Below are positions 8,191-18,900 of a DNA stretch of 64,000 nucleotides, piece by piece (within the stretch, counting starts at the first letter, position 1; each line of letters begins with the position of its first letter). The stretch comes from Flavobacteriaceae bacterium Ga0077528 (GTDB taxonomy: Bacteria; Bacteroidota; Bacteroidia; Flavobacteriales; Flavobacteriaceae). Where the stretch lies: NCBI GenBank assembly GCA_001464475.1, contig LNDX01000006.1, forward strand, positions 62,001 to 126,000, read 5' to 3'. The notes beneath the pieces were generated by a model that was not told the DNA's origin, did not search any database, and saw nothing but the letters and a program-made list of their open reading frames with translations. The translations under genes were made by a program, and so were the position numbers.

Positions 8191-9885
8191 CTATTTCACA
8201 ATCATTTTTTTATCGCTCTTTTTATTGTCTGAATAAACTGCGATTAAATATATTCCTTGTGAAAGATTTTTTATATCAACTTTATTAGTATCCTCTTTTG
8301 TTTCTAAAACTAAAGTTCCAACCATATTATAAATTTCTACTTTATCAATTTTAGATTCAGAATTTATGCTGACAAATTCTTTAACAGGATTTAAGAAAGA
8401 AAAATCAACAGTATCTTGAATTGAGGCTACTTCTAAAGCGCAATTGCTTCCAACCACATAATTATAGTATGTTGTGACTGAAAAACCATTTGCATAAGCA
8501 AACTTAACTGCATAAGTAATCGTTGCACCTATTGTTTGGTTTGTAATTGTTTTAGTAAAAATATTTCCTGAAACATTAGTCATTTGAGTTTCTGTAAACG
8601 GACTTTGTTTCCAAAGAAAAGCCACTACTCCTACTTTGTCTGTGTCTAACATTTCAAAAGTTATTTTTACATCTGTTCCTAAAGTTTCAAAAGCATAATT
8701 ATATCCAGTTGAAAAAGAATTTGCTTGAGCCGCTGAACTCGTTCCAGAGCAACCAATAACTCCTGTAGTTGTTGCGTTTAAAACTATCGGATTTGAAACA
8801 TAGTTGTTTCCTGCCAAATCGCTCGCAGTTATTGAAAAACTATAATTTGTATTAGGAGACAAATTAGGCACAATTACCGATTTTTGAACTCCAGATGGAT
8901 TGGCTGTATTGATAGTTCCGCCACTATAATTAATACTATAAGAAACGTTTCCTGAATTGTCATTTGCATTCAATAATAATTGAATCGTTGAACTTGTAAC
9001 AGTTCCAACTGTAGCTGTAAAATTAGTTGGTGGTTGTGTATCTCCAGCAATATTTTGATATACTCTTACATAATCAATTTCCATAGTTGCTTGGTTAAAA
9101 TTTGAAGGAATTGTTCCAGCAACTCCGCCCATTGCAATGTTAAGTAACAGATATTGTTCTGCATTAAAAGGCCAATTACTTGGGGTTTTCACAGCAGGAT
9201 TGTAGGAATAAAAAGCTACACCGTCTAACAAAAATGTAATTTGATAAGGTGACCAGTTCATAGAATAGACATGAAAACTATTTCCTAAATTGGAAGCTAT
9301 TGTTCCTCCATGATTTACAGTATTTCCGAAAGATGAAGGTGTGTGAAGCGCACTTTGTATGTACCCTGCTGGTTGAGACGGTGTGATTCCGTGTTCCATA
9401 ATATCAATTTCACCACAAGCAGGCCAATTGGTTGTTCCGAACTGAGAGTCAAAAAAACCGCCATCTTCATTTATATTTTTTCCAAGTAACCATAACGCTG
9501 GCCATGTGCCTTGATTAGTAGGTATTTTGGCACGAATATCAACTCTACCATAAAGAAAGGCGAATTTAGAATTCAATCTTGCTGATGTATATTGTTTGGT
9601 TACACCTTGGTTAGTATAAGGTTCCTTTTTGGCAACAATATTTAGGAAACCTGCATTTACAGATGAATTAGTAAGTTGGTCAGTGTAATGCTGCACTTCT
9701 CCATTATACCAACTTCCACCTGCTGGCAATTGCGTTTGATGATGCCATTTAGCAGAGTTTACAGCGCCATTAGTATCAAACTCATCAGACCATACTAGAT
9801 TAGTGTAAACTACATCTACTTGAGAATAACTTGATGTAAAAAAAATCAATAGTAAAAGTATTTGTAATTTATTTCTCATATACAT
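8191..9885 (-). CDS. Secreted GH16 beta-glucanase with T9SS sorting domain
   Basis: A 564-residue endo-beta-1,3-glucanase-type enzyme. A signal peptide (residues 1-21) precedes a GH16 domain (about 25-280) whose active site CGEIDIME gives nucleophile Glu159, Asp161 and acid/base Glu164. A fibronectin type III-like domain (about 285-375), a further beta-rich domain (about 380-485) and a C-terminal T9SS sorting domain (about 490-564, ending in a typical YLIAVYSDNKKSDKKMIVK strand) follow. It is therefore exported to the cell surface or medium. The true start may be the second ATG (9879). Last gene of the nine-gene operon, 5 bases after the GH17 gene. Confidence 0.93.
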   Translation of the reverse strand: MYMRNKLQILLLLIFFTSSYSQVDVVYTNLVWSDEFDTNGAVNSAKWHHQTQLPAGGSWYNGEVQHYTDQLTNSSVNAGFLNIVAKKEPYTNQGVTKQYTSARLNSKFAFLYGRVDIRAKIPTNQGTWPALWLLGKNINEDGGFFDSQFGTTNWPACGEIDIMEHGITPSQPAGYIQSALHTPSSFGNTVNHGGTIASNLGNSFHVYSMNWSPYQITFLLDGVAFYSYNPAVKTPSNWPFNAEQYLLLNIAMGGVAGTIPSNFNQATMEIDYVRVYQNIAGDTQPPTNFTATVGTVTSSTIQLLLNANDNSGNVSYSINYSGGTINTANPSGVQKSVIVPNLSPNTNYSFSITASDLAGNNYVSNPIVLNATTTGVIGCSGTSSAAQANSFSTGYNYAFETLGTDVKITFEMLDTDKVGVVAFLWKQSPFTETQMTNVSGNIFTKTITNQTIGATITYAVKFAYANGFSVTTYYNYVVGSNCALEVASIQDTVDFSFLNPVKEFVSINSESKIDKVEIYNMVGTLVLETKEDTNKVDIKNLSQGIYLIAVYSDNKKSDKKMIVK

Positions 9886-9890
9886 TTTTA

Positions 9891-10826
9891 TTAAAATTTA
9901 AGTTTTTCGTTTTTATCCCATAATCCCCAATAAGCTCCAACTGCACCTTCTGGTCCTACTTTCCAAGATTCGTCAAACGAAGAAAAATAGAAAATTTCAA
10001 TATCATTAAATTTCGACCAATTCTGACTTTCTATAAAATATTTCATTGCATTTTCATTGGTTGCTACTGCACCTTTTAATGAACCGCCTTCGCTTGGCCA
10101 ACCAGTTTCTGTTATAATAACACGTTTTCCTTGACCTGCATCTTTTGCAGAATTAAACATACTTTGCATATGTGGCAAAGAATATTCAATAGGACAACCT
10201 TCCCAATAAGGATAACAATTTGTCAAAATCACATCACAAACCTCAGTAATTCTTGGTCGGTGAGAAAACTCATAATAAGCATCTACATAACCTACTGGAA
10301 TATTAGGCAAAGCTTCTTTAACTCGTTTAATGTATTCTAACAATTGATCTTCTGTCAAATCACCTCTGTACATTACTTCGTTTCCTACTGCTGCTATATC
10401 TACAGAACCTTCTTTAGCTAAAGTGATTAAACTCTCTATTTCTTTTTCATTCAGTTCTAAATCATCTCCAAGCCAAGCACCAACTAAAGTTTGCATTCCG
10501 TTTTCTTTGGCAATTCTTGGAATATGTTCGTTGCCTTCGATACATGAAAAAGAACGAACCCATTTAGAATATGGCTTTAAAATTTGAATACGACGATTTA
10601 CTTGTTCGGCAGTAATAATATCGCCTGGTTTTTGTCCGTCTTCGTATAAGCTGAAGCAAATTCCATGCATGCCATTTTCTAAAGTTTCTCTCCAAAGTTC
10701 TGCTAATTTCTTTGCAGGAATATCGGAAAAATCAAAACTCTGATAATCACTTTTGTTAGTATTATTGCTATTGCTATTATTATAATTATTTTCTAATGAA
10801 AAATAGTGACCTTCTCTAAACGACAT
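9891..10826 (-). CDS. Cytoplasmic GH17 beta-1,3-glucosidase/glucanase
   Basis: A 311-residue GH17 (clan GH-A) domain. AAVGNEV carries the acid/base Glu150 and IITETGWPS the nucleophile Glu240. There is no signal peptide; instead the first 30 residues include an Asn/Ser-rich stretch. It probably cleaves imported beta-1,3-gluco-oligosaccharides in the cytoplasm. It is clearly homologous along its whole length to the C-terminal domain of the transporter fusion encoded just upstream (both end WDKNEKLKF), so one arose from the other by duplication. Spacing is 12 bases to the fusion gene and 5 to the GH16 gene. Confidence 0.85.
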   Translation of the reverse strand: MSFREGHYFSLENNYNNSNSNNTNKSDYQSFDFSDIPAKKLAELWRETLENGMHGICFSLYEDGQKPGDIITAEQVNRRIQILKPYSKWVRSFSCIEGNEHIPRIAKENGMQTLVGAWLGDDLELNEKEIESLITLAKEGSVDIAAVGNEVMYRGDLTEDQLLEYIKRVKEALPNIPVGYVDAYYEFSHRPRITEVCDVILTNCYPYWEGCPIEYSLPHMQSMFNSAKDAGQGKRVIITETGWPSEGGSLKGAVATNENAMKYFIESQNWSKFNDIEIFYFSSFDESWKVGPEGAVGAYWGLWDKNEKLKF

Positions 10827-10838
10827 GATTTGTAATTT

Positions 10839-13184
10839 TTAAAATTTAAGCTTCTCATTTTTATCCCAAATTCCCCAAGCAGTTCCCACGGTTCCTTCTT
10901 GCAAGGCTTTCCAAGATTCGTCAAAAGAAGAGAAATGGAATAGCTCAATATTGTTGTTTTTTGCCCATTTTTGAGAAGAAACAAAATATTTCATAGCATT
11001 AATTTCTGATGGAATTGCTTCCTCAACCGTTTCTCCTTTACTTGGCCAACCTGTTTCTGAAATTATGATTTTCTTTCCTTGAGCCACGTTTTTAGTTACT
11101 TCCATCATATTTTGTAAATAAGAAGTTGTAAAATCTACATTTGCTCCTTCCCAAAATGGATAGAAATTAACTAGCAGTAAATCGCAACTAGAAATCAAAT
11201 TTGGTTTATCTAAAAACTGATAATAAGCATCAACATAACTAACAGAGATATTTGGTACTGCTTCTTTCACTCTTTTGATGTAACCAATAAGTTCTTGTTC
11301 AGAAATTTCATTACGATGTAATACTTCATTTCCTACTGCAGCTATATCTACCAAACCTGATTTAGCTAGTTTGATTAATGCTTCAATTTCTTTTTCGTTT
11401 CTAGCTTTGTCATTGCTAATCCAAGCTCCAACAACAGTTTTCAATCCTTTCTGATGAGCAATTTCAGGAATTAACTCGTTACCTTCTGTGCAGGAAAAAG
11501 TACGTATCCAATTGGTGTGAGGAGCAATAATGTCTAATCTTCTTCTAATTTGATCAGCAGAAAGAATATCACCAGCTTTTTGGTTTTCTACATAAGGACT
11601 GAAACATAATCCGTGTAATCCATTATTTAGTATTTCAGAATAAATAGCTTTTAATTCAGTCTCGCTTTTAGTATTCAATTCGTTATCAATTGAAGAATTA
11701 ATCGAACCATTTTTTAATAATGAAACAAGTTTTCCAGAAAGATAGGCTGAAGATTGGGTTTTCGTTTTTCCTTTTCGTTTATCTAAAACATCTCTCACTT
11801 CTCTAGCTTTGGCTTCGTCTACATCATAATCTTTCATCACCCAAATTGCAAAAGATGTTCCTAGAATTGGAATACCAACAAAAGCTATAAGTAGCCAAAA
11901 CATTGTTTGATCAGTTTGGGTATCAGCATTAGATTTAAAATCAACTAAAGAAAGAATAATTCCGCTTAATAAAGCTGCCACTGCAGTACCAAATTTAACC
12001 ATCCACCAATAAATGGCACCCAAACTTCCTTCTCTTCTTTTACCTGTGTTTAATTCATCAATATCAATAACATCAGAAGTCATAGACATCATAATAGTAA
12101 ATAAACCGCCAATACCAAAAGAGAAAAATGGCAATGCAAATAAAAACAAATAAGGTTTTCCAGGAACAAAAAGAAAATATAATAATATGTACCCTAAAAT
12201 AGAAATACTCTGAGAAACTAAAAACGCTTTCTTTTTTCCCATTGTTTTTGACATTCTTGCAACTATTGGTATTACAACTACAGTAGTTATAATTGCTCCA
12301 ATACATCCGAATAAAGTAGGCCATAATCCAAAACCATTTTCGTTTCCTTTAAACAAATAGTATTTAATAATAAAATATGAAAAACCAGCAGTGGTTTGAA
12401 ATGCATTAAAAATTAAGAAAGTTGCAATACAAATTTTTCTGAAAGGCATAATTTCTGCAGAAGCTTTTAAACCTTCTTTTATTTCTCCAAAACTCCCAAG
12501 GATTCCTTTTAAATCTATTGGACTGTAGTTTTCATTGATTGTAGATTTACTTGAAATGAAAAATGCTGGAATTGCTGCTAAAATAGCACAACCAATTGCA
12601 ACGTAAATCGCTAAATCTCGCACAGCAAAATCGGTAGTTGGATATAATTTTGTATTATACATTACAACATACAGCCAAGGAGCTGCAACCCATGCTAACT
12701 GACCAATTAGTTGAGAAGTTGCCATAATACTGGTTCGCTCATGAAAATCATCGCTCATTTCATAACCCATGGCAACAAATGGAATACTAAAAATAGTAAG
12801 TCCTGTATAAAAAATAAAGGAAATACCTAAAAAGTATGTAAAATTATAGGTTACACCATTTTCTGGATACATTTGCCACATTAACGCAAATGAAATTCCT
12901 AAAATAATAGCACCTGCTAAAACATATTGTCGTCTTCTACCCCATTTTGATTTTGTATTATCACTAACGTAACCCATTACAAGGTCAAACAAAGCATCAT
13001 AAAATTTAGGTATAAAAAAAGCAATCCCTTGTAAAAAACCACTAAAACCAAGTCTTTCAACTAGTATTACTGCGAAAATACCCAACACAGCTGGAAAGAT
13101 TTGGTTGGCAAGCATACCTATACCAAATGCAATTTTTTGACCCATTGGAACTTTTCCTGATGAAGTTGAATTAGTATTTGACAT
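10839..13184 (-). CDS. GPH/MFS sugar symporter fused to a GH17 domain
   Basis: A 781-residue protein combining two normally separate functions. Residues about 15-455 form a 12-helix GPH-type transporter (MelB-like; signature around FYDALFDLVMGYVSD and KSKWGRRRQY at 61-87). A charged linker (about 456-500) leads into a complete GH17 domain (about 505-781) with acid/base Glu620 in AAVGNEV and nucleophile Glu710 in IISETGWPS. By transporter topology the C-terminus should face the cytoplasm, so oligosaccharides could be cut as they enter. There is no frameshift or overlap at the junction, so this is a true fusion. Alternative: the GH17 part could act as a sensor, but both catalytic residues are kept. 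Confidence 0.88.
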   Translation of the reverse strand: MSNTNSTSSGKVPMGQKIAFGIGMLANQIFPAVLGIFAVILVERLGFSGFLQGIAFFIPKFYDALFDLVMGYVSDNTKSKWGRRRQYVLAGAIILGISFALMWQMYPENGVTYNFTYFLGISFIFYTGLTIFSIPFVAMGYEMSDDFHERTSIMATSQLIGQLAWVAAPWLYVVMYNTKLYPTTDFAVRDLAIYVAIGCAILAAIPAFFISSKSTINENYSPIDLKGILGSFGEIKEGLKASAEIMPFRKICIATFLIFNAFQTTAGFSYFIIKYYLFKGNENGFGLWPTLFGCIGAIITTVVVIPIVARMSKTMGKKKAFLVSQSISILGYILLYFLFVPGKPYLFLFALPFFSFGIGGLFTIMMSMTSDVIDIDELNTGKRREGSLGAIYWWMVKFGTAVAALLSGIILSLVDFKSNADTQTDQTMFWLLIAFVGIPILGTSFAIWVMKDYDVDEAKAREVRDVLDKRKGKTKTQSSAYLSGKLVSLLKNGSINSSIDNELNTKSETELKAIYSEILNNGLHGLCFSPYVENQKAGDILSADQIRRRLDIIAPHTNWIRTFSCTEGNELIPEIAHQKGLKTVVGAWISNDKARNEKEIEALIKLAKSGLVDIAAVGNEVLHRNEISEQELIGYIKRVKEAVPNISVSYVDAYYQFLDKPNLISSCDLLLVNFYPFWEGANVDFTTSYLQNMMEVTKNVAQGKKIIISETGWPSKGETVEEAIPSEINAMKYFVSSQKWAKNNNIELFHFSSFDESWKALQEGTVGTAWGIWDKNEKLKF

Positions 13185-13206
13185 ATAGAGTTTTTTTAAT
13201 TATTAG

Positions 13207-14721
13207 TTAGTTTGGTTTGATTATTATAGTTTGTAATGCTTTTGAATCAATTGAGATTAAAGCATTTTTATTATTTAATTTGATATCAATTGTTTGTTTA
13301 GATTCTGTTGGATTAAAAACTGCTATTGCAATAGAGCCATCTGGATTTTGGACAGCAGTTGAAACCAATTCTTTAGAATTTATCTCACAACCAATTTTAA
13401 CAGCACCAGGTCGCATGAACTTACTAAAATGAGCCATCACATAATATAAAGGTGTAAGATAGACTTCATCATTTTTATCATCTACAATGACTGGAGCTAC
13501 GCACCAATTTTTGAACCAATTTGGTCCACCTTGTCTGTCAAGAACCATGTTCCAGTCTATCCAGCCATCTACTCTATTATTTATGCATCCTATTATATCA
13601 TTAGCATAACGGTTTACTGGAGCGTATTTTGGATGCAAATATTTTTCTTTTTCACTTGCCCAATCCCAACCCCAATCGGTAGCTTCTTTTTTCCAATACC
13701 AAGCATCGTCTTGCCAATGCGGAATTTCAGAATCTACACAACCTTCGGTTTCTATTAAATATTTGTTAGGTGCTTTTTGGTGTGCATATTGTAAATCTTC
13801 TGGGAAAACTTCATAGGTACTTTCATACCAATGAATTGCCATTCCGTCAAAATATTTAGAGGTGTTTTCATCTTTATACATTTCGTTTGCCCATTCTTTG
13901 ATACCTGCACGATTTTGATCATATCCAAGTATCTTGACATTTCCCCAGCCGTCTTTTTCTAATTTTGGCCCCATGTGATTCATTACAAAATCGGTCATTT
14001 CTTTTGGAGAAAAAAGAGTGCTTTCCCAATTGTTTCCGTTTCCGTGTGGTTCATTTATTACTGTTACACCCCAAATATCAATACCTTCTTTTTTGTATGC
14101 ATTCAAATATTTTGAAAAATACAAGGCAAAAGCATCATTGAATTCTGGCAATAATTTCCCACCTACATATTTTTTATTGTCTTTCATCCATGGCGGACAC
14201 GACCAAGGTGAAGAAATGATTTTAAAACCTTCTTTAGAAATAGCTTTTGCATCTAAAATCATCGGAATTAAATCGGATTTATCGTCTTCTATGGTAAAAT
14301 GTTCCAAAGTCATGTCGTTTTCGACTTTGGCGTAAGTGTAATTGCTTAACGAAAAATCGCAAGACGCAATGTGTGTTCGAGTAAGCGAATAATTGGCTCC
14401 TGATTCACTGAAGTAAGCATCCAAGATTTTCTTACGATTTTCTTTACTCAATCGATTGAGTAAATAAGCCGAAGATTCTGTAAAAGAACCTCCAAAACCT
14501 GTAATGGTTTGAAATTTTTCATCTGGATTAATGGTAACAACAACTGGAGTTCCTTCGTTAGAAAATTGGGTAATTTTTGTCAATGAATTTCCACGTTCGG
14601 AAGTTTCATAAACTTGAACATTTAATTTATCTCCAACTTTACAACTATGCAATGAAAACGCCATAATACAAGCTATTATCAAATATTTACTCTCTACTAT
14701 TTTACCTTTGTTATTTACCAT
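13207..14721 (-). CDS. GH30 lipoprotein, beta-glucosidase/beta-1,6-glucanase type
   Basis: A 504-residue enzyme of clan GH-A, family GH30. An N-terminal signal ends in lipobox LHSC (Cys27), so it is lipid-anchored in the envelope. The GH30 core spans about residues 60-410, with acid/base Glu224 (VINEPHG) and nucleophile Glu326 (LIETEGC, aligned with SEAC of human glucosylceramidase); a C-terminal beta-sandwich (about 415-504) completes the fold. In laminarin loci GH30 enzymes often remove beta-1,6 branches; the exact specificity here is inferred from context. Five bases separate it from the preceding GH17 gene. Confidence 0.87.
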   Translation of the reverse strand: MVNNKGKIVESKYLIIACIMAFSLHSCKVGDKLNVQVYETSERGNSLTKITQFSNEGTPVVVTINPDEKFQTITGFGGSFTESSAYLLNRLSKENRKKILDAYFSESGANYSLTRTHIASCDFSLSNYTYAKVENDMTLEHFTIEDDKSDLIPMILDAKAISKEGFKIISSPWSCPPWMKDNKKYVGGKLLPEFNDAFALYFSKYLNAYKKEGIDIWGVTVINEPHGNGNNWESTLFSPKEMTDFVMNHMGPKLEKDGWGNVKILGYDQNRAGIKEWANEMYKDENTSKYFDGMAIHWYESTYEVFPEDLQYAHQKAPNKYLIETEGCVDSEIPHWQDDAWYWKKEATDWGWDWASEKEKYLHPKYAPVNRYANDIIGCINNRVDGWIDWNMVLDRQGGPNWFKNWCVAPVIVDDKNDEVYLTPLYYVMAHFSKFMRPGAVKIGCEINSKELVSTAVQNPDGSIAIAVFNPTESKQTIDIKLNNKNALISIDSKALQTIIIKPN

Positions 14722-14725
14722 TCTT

Positions 14726-15976
14726 TTAATTCTTTAAAACAGAATTAGGTGTTTTGACATCCAACCATAAAGCTTTTTCATCACCATTATACGTTTTTGC
14801 TATTGGTTTTCCATCTCTAGTTAAACCCTTAAAAGTTCCACTATCTACATTTTTCCAAAGTACATATTTAGCTTGTGATTGCAAATTAATTAAGCCAAAA
14901 TGATTTTCTGAACCTAACGGATTGGCAGCATCTTTCCAATTTTCATCAAAAGCCTCAAAATAGAAACACGAAATATTATTTTTGTTGCTCCATTCTCTCA
15001 TTAAGTCATAATACAAAGCTGATTTATATTCATCAGTTGCTTTAGAACCATCATTTCCATAATGCTCATTTGACTTTGTTGCCCAACCTGTTTCACCAAT
15101 ATGAACTGGTTTATTCACACCAATTGATTTCATATAACTTACAACACTTTCGTATTGATTGATGGCATAATTTCTAGCTCTTAACATTGCAGCATCTACT
15201 TTTTCTTTTTCAGAAAACTGCAATTCATTCTCTTTTATTCCCCAAAAAACTGGATGATAATGAGTGTCGTGCATTGGATAAGTATGCATCGAAATATAAT
15301 CTACTGCTTTTATTAATTTATTCAAATCCTCCACATGATAATCGGCAGTATGTCCGCCCCAAGAAGCAAAATTATCTGAACTTGTTATCCAAACTTGTTT
15401 AGGTAATTTATTCTCTTTCTTTAAATTCTGTAAATGATTTACCCATTTCAAAATGATATTTGGCGTGACATAATAACTAGTTGCCCATTTCACCATCGCT
15501 TCATTCCCAACGGCAATGATTTTAATTATCTCAGGATATTTATTAGTTAATCTTACTGCTTCTTCAATTTCAATCGCATTTCTCTCACTTTCTTCATTAT
15601 GAATTGGTTGCAAATTTGTCCATGCATTTTTACAATCAATCCAAGCACCAAGCATTACATACATTTCAAAATTTTCATCCGCTTTTTTTAATTCTGTAAT
15701 GGCTTTTAATAAATTGGATACTTCTTCATAATGCACATTATAAGTTCGTAAAACTTTAATATTCAATGCAGAAAGAATTCTTAAATCTTCTTTTATTTCA
15801 GATATTGTTGGTTGAATTTCTCTAGAATTTGCTCTGTATCCACCATAACAAATAGCTTGATAATTTGTATTTCCTAATAATTTTTCTGCCGTCATTTCTT
15901 TTGAAACTAAATTTCTTGTATTCATTGGTTTACATGATATAAACAATAGTAATAAGATGTAAATCAGGTTCCTCAT
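14726..15976 (-). CDS. GH17 lipoprotein
   Basis: A 416-residue enzyme with signal and lipobox FISC (Cys15), hence an envelope lipoprotein. The GH17-like barrel shows IIAVGNEAM (acid/base Glu159) and HIGETGWAT (nucleophile Glu295), plus SCFYFEAFDENWK near the end of the barrel. It is more divergent than the two cytoplasmic GH17 domains and about 100 residues longer. It probably acts on beta-1,3-glucan chains at the surface or in the periplasm. Its ATG overlaps the TAA of the upstream phosphorylase-like gene (TAATG), so the two are translationally coupled. Confidence 0.82.
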   Translation of the reverse strand: MRNLIYILLLLFISCKPMNTRNLVSKEMTAEKLLGNTNYQAICYGGYRANSREIQPTISEIKEDLRILSALNIKVLRTYNVHYEEVSNLLKAITELKKADENFEMYVMLGAWIDCKNAWTNLQPIHNEESERNAIEIEEAVRLTNKYPEIIKIIAVGNEAMVKWATSYYVTPNIILKWVNHLQNLKKENKLPKQVWITSSDNFASWGGHTADYHVEDLNKLIKAVDYISMHTYPMHDTHYHPVFWGIKENELQFSEKEKVDAAMLRARNYAINQYESVVSYMKSIGVNKPVHIGETGWATKSNEHYGNDGSKATDEYKSALYYDLMREWSNKNNISCFYFEAFDENWKDAANPLGSENHFGLINLQSQAKYVLWKNVDSGTFKGLTRDGKPIAKTYNGDEKALWLDVKTPNSVLKN

Positions 15977-18900
15977 TATCTTAAAATAGTTGCGTTTAAA
16001 TAGACTTCAACCAATGTAATTTCATCAGTTCTATCGAATATTTTTTTGCTTTCTTCTTTGTTTAATTCTAATGTTTCAAAAGTTTTTGTTGCTCCATTTT
16101 TATAGTTCAAAACAATTTTACTTGTTGTATTAATTTTATAAATAACTGGCACTTGACATGTTGTAAATGCTAAAGAGTCTTTTTCGAGATTCATTACTTT
16201 TTGTGAACCATCAACCATCATGAAAGTTACTTCTGTATCTTTTGATAAAAACTCTTCTTTTTTGAGGAAGTTTGGTTGGAATTGTAATTTTCCGTCGTTC
16301 ATTTTCACACCTAATTCTCCAATTCTAGTTAAAATATCTTCTTTAACTTGACCTGTCATTCCTGGTTGTTGTGCGCCTTTTCCAAAAGGTGTGTGTGAAT
16401 AAGGATCGGTTGGGAAAGCACCATAAACTTCTGGTGATTTATGAATTCCAATTCCGGCTCCAATTTCATCAAAATGATTTACTAAAGCATCAATTACAGT
16501 TTCATCTTCTTTATTTTCGATAGATTTATTTATAACTTCCATTACAGCCAAATACAATTTGGAAACCATATGCCAATAAATAGAACCTAAACCTTCATAG
16601 CCATAAAAAGTTCCCGAACGACCTGTAAAAGCTTTGTGATTGAATACGTCTTCAAATATTTGAAGTACAGCATCTGAATCTTTTGAAACCAATTCTTTAT
16701 AATCTGCATTCGAAGCCAATAAATCTAAAGCAATCTTTAAATCATTAGCATTATGAAAATTACCATTAAAATGATAGTTTCCTTTAATGTCTTTATTGAT
16801 TAATTGGAAATTATTGTCGCTTAAAAGTTGTTTTAGCAAATGAGAATTTTCTACTTTCTCTCTTGGAATTATATTCTTTTCTAAAAACTTAGGAAGTTCT
16901 TTATTTGGATATAAAATATAGCTGTTTTGATCTTTTCTGTACAAAGCACTTTTTCTTAAAGCATCCAATACTTCTAAAGATTGTTTTCCTGATAAAAAGC
17001 CTGAACTTAAAATAGCTACTTGACCTTCAAGCATTTCTGGTAAATAGGAAATCGAAACGCCATTATTTTCAATAGACATTAAATTATATGCATGATACAA
17101 TTTATCTTCTCTTTGATTGGCTTTTATAGAATGTTCGATAAAATCAATACTAACTTGAGCAAAGTTCTTCAATCCTTGCATGGAATGCGTTCTCTTTTTA
17201 CCCCAAAAACCGCTATTGTAAACTTGAAAACGATATTCGGAAGCAACTTGACCTAAAGCATTAAGTATCTTTTGTCTTTCTTCATTAGAGATTGAACCTG
17301 ATAACAAATGTTGATTATCTAATAAAATTTGTCTGATGGCATGATAAAATTCTACCATTTCATTAGATATTTTGATGGTTTCCTGATTAGAATTATCTAA
17401 TAATTGTTGGAAAAACTTTAGAAATCTTCTCAAATAATAAAGCGTAACCATTGAAACACCGTTACCTACCAAAGCATTGTTAGCGTCATTCCATTCTGGA
17501 CGTTGGGTATTCATCCAAATTCCTGCTTCTGGAATAAAATTGGACATTTTTGCCAGAACAGTAGCTAATAATTTCTCAATAAGATTTACATGATAAATTT
17601 CATCAGTATTATCTCTTAGTAAAGCACCATCTGCACCATTTTCAATTCTACGTTTTTGAATTTTAGCATCCCATTCATGATCAAACTCGATTGTATCTTT
17701 TGGATTTTTTAAAATATCTTGATACGGTTTAATAATATAAGGAACTGCAGCATAAACAAAACACTCTTTATCAAAATACGCGTTTAGTTTTCCTGGTTGG
17801 TACTTTTCTATAAACTCTAAAAACTTCAACAAATAGATAATTTGATGATCACCCCAATAACCAATGTAAGACCAAGGATTATCTGGTTCGATAGTTTCCC
17901 AATCAAAGCCACTTTTTGTTACTCTGTATGGATTATATCCATCGAAAGTTGAGGCGTTCAAAAACTTGTGAATCATTCCGTCGATAAACTCAGGATAAGC
18001 ATTAGCTAACGATTCCCAATTTTGAAAAATATCGCGCCAGTTTCCTTCATAATCTAATATTTTTGAACCATCAATTTCACTTCTGGTGTTAATCGAAAAT
18101 TTGTTCCATGGACGACTTGGATCACCGTGTCTTCTACTAAATTTAAGAGGAAGATATTCAGTACAAAGACGAACTAAATCCGCATTTTGAGAATTTGAAA
18201 TTAATTCTTGAAGATGTGAATAGTCAAAAGTTTTAGGTAAATCGTTTAGAAATTTACTTTCTTCTTGAAATAAGGTTTTGTTTGCTTTAGCTATATAATT
18301 TACAAAATCATTTTTCTCGATGGTGTAGTTATTATCAAAAATTCCACCACGCATGATGTTGAATAAAACATTTGAAAAATGACGTGTATCTTTACGTTTA
18401 TCTGCTGTGAATTGCAATCCGTCTGCAGTTGCATTTAGAGCGATAAGATTTTGAGTACCTAAATCTATATCTTGAATTATTTGATTATCTAACGTTTTAT
18501 CATTACAAATAGCATCTGCTAACTCAATAACTTGAGCTTGATTTTGATTTACATTAGCAATAATCTTCCAAGATTTAGAAGAATTCTTTGTTAAAAATAA
18601 GTCAGTTGAAACAAAATAAGCACCTTTTTCACCTTTAACATCAGTTTCTTGATAAGGTTTTTGAAATTTTCTGAAAGCAGAAAGTTGTAATGATGAAAGC
18701 AAATAAGTTGGATTATCCAAACCTAAAGACCAAGCTATATTAGCTTTTAGCGCTTCGCTTGGTTCGGCTTTATCAACAATAATAGCACTTAGAGCAAAAA
18801 TTCCTAAACCACTTTCTGAATGAAGTTCGTTTCTTTTGTATGCATCAACTAAATTACTTGTTGTGGCTTGCAAATCACTATTAACTCCTTGAGGTAAAAC

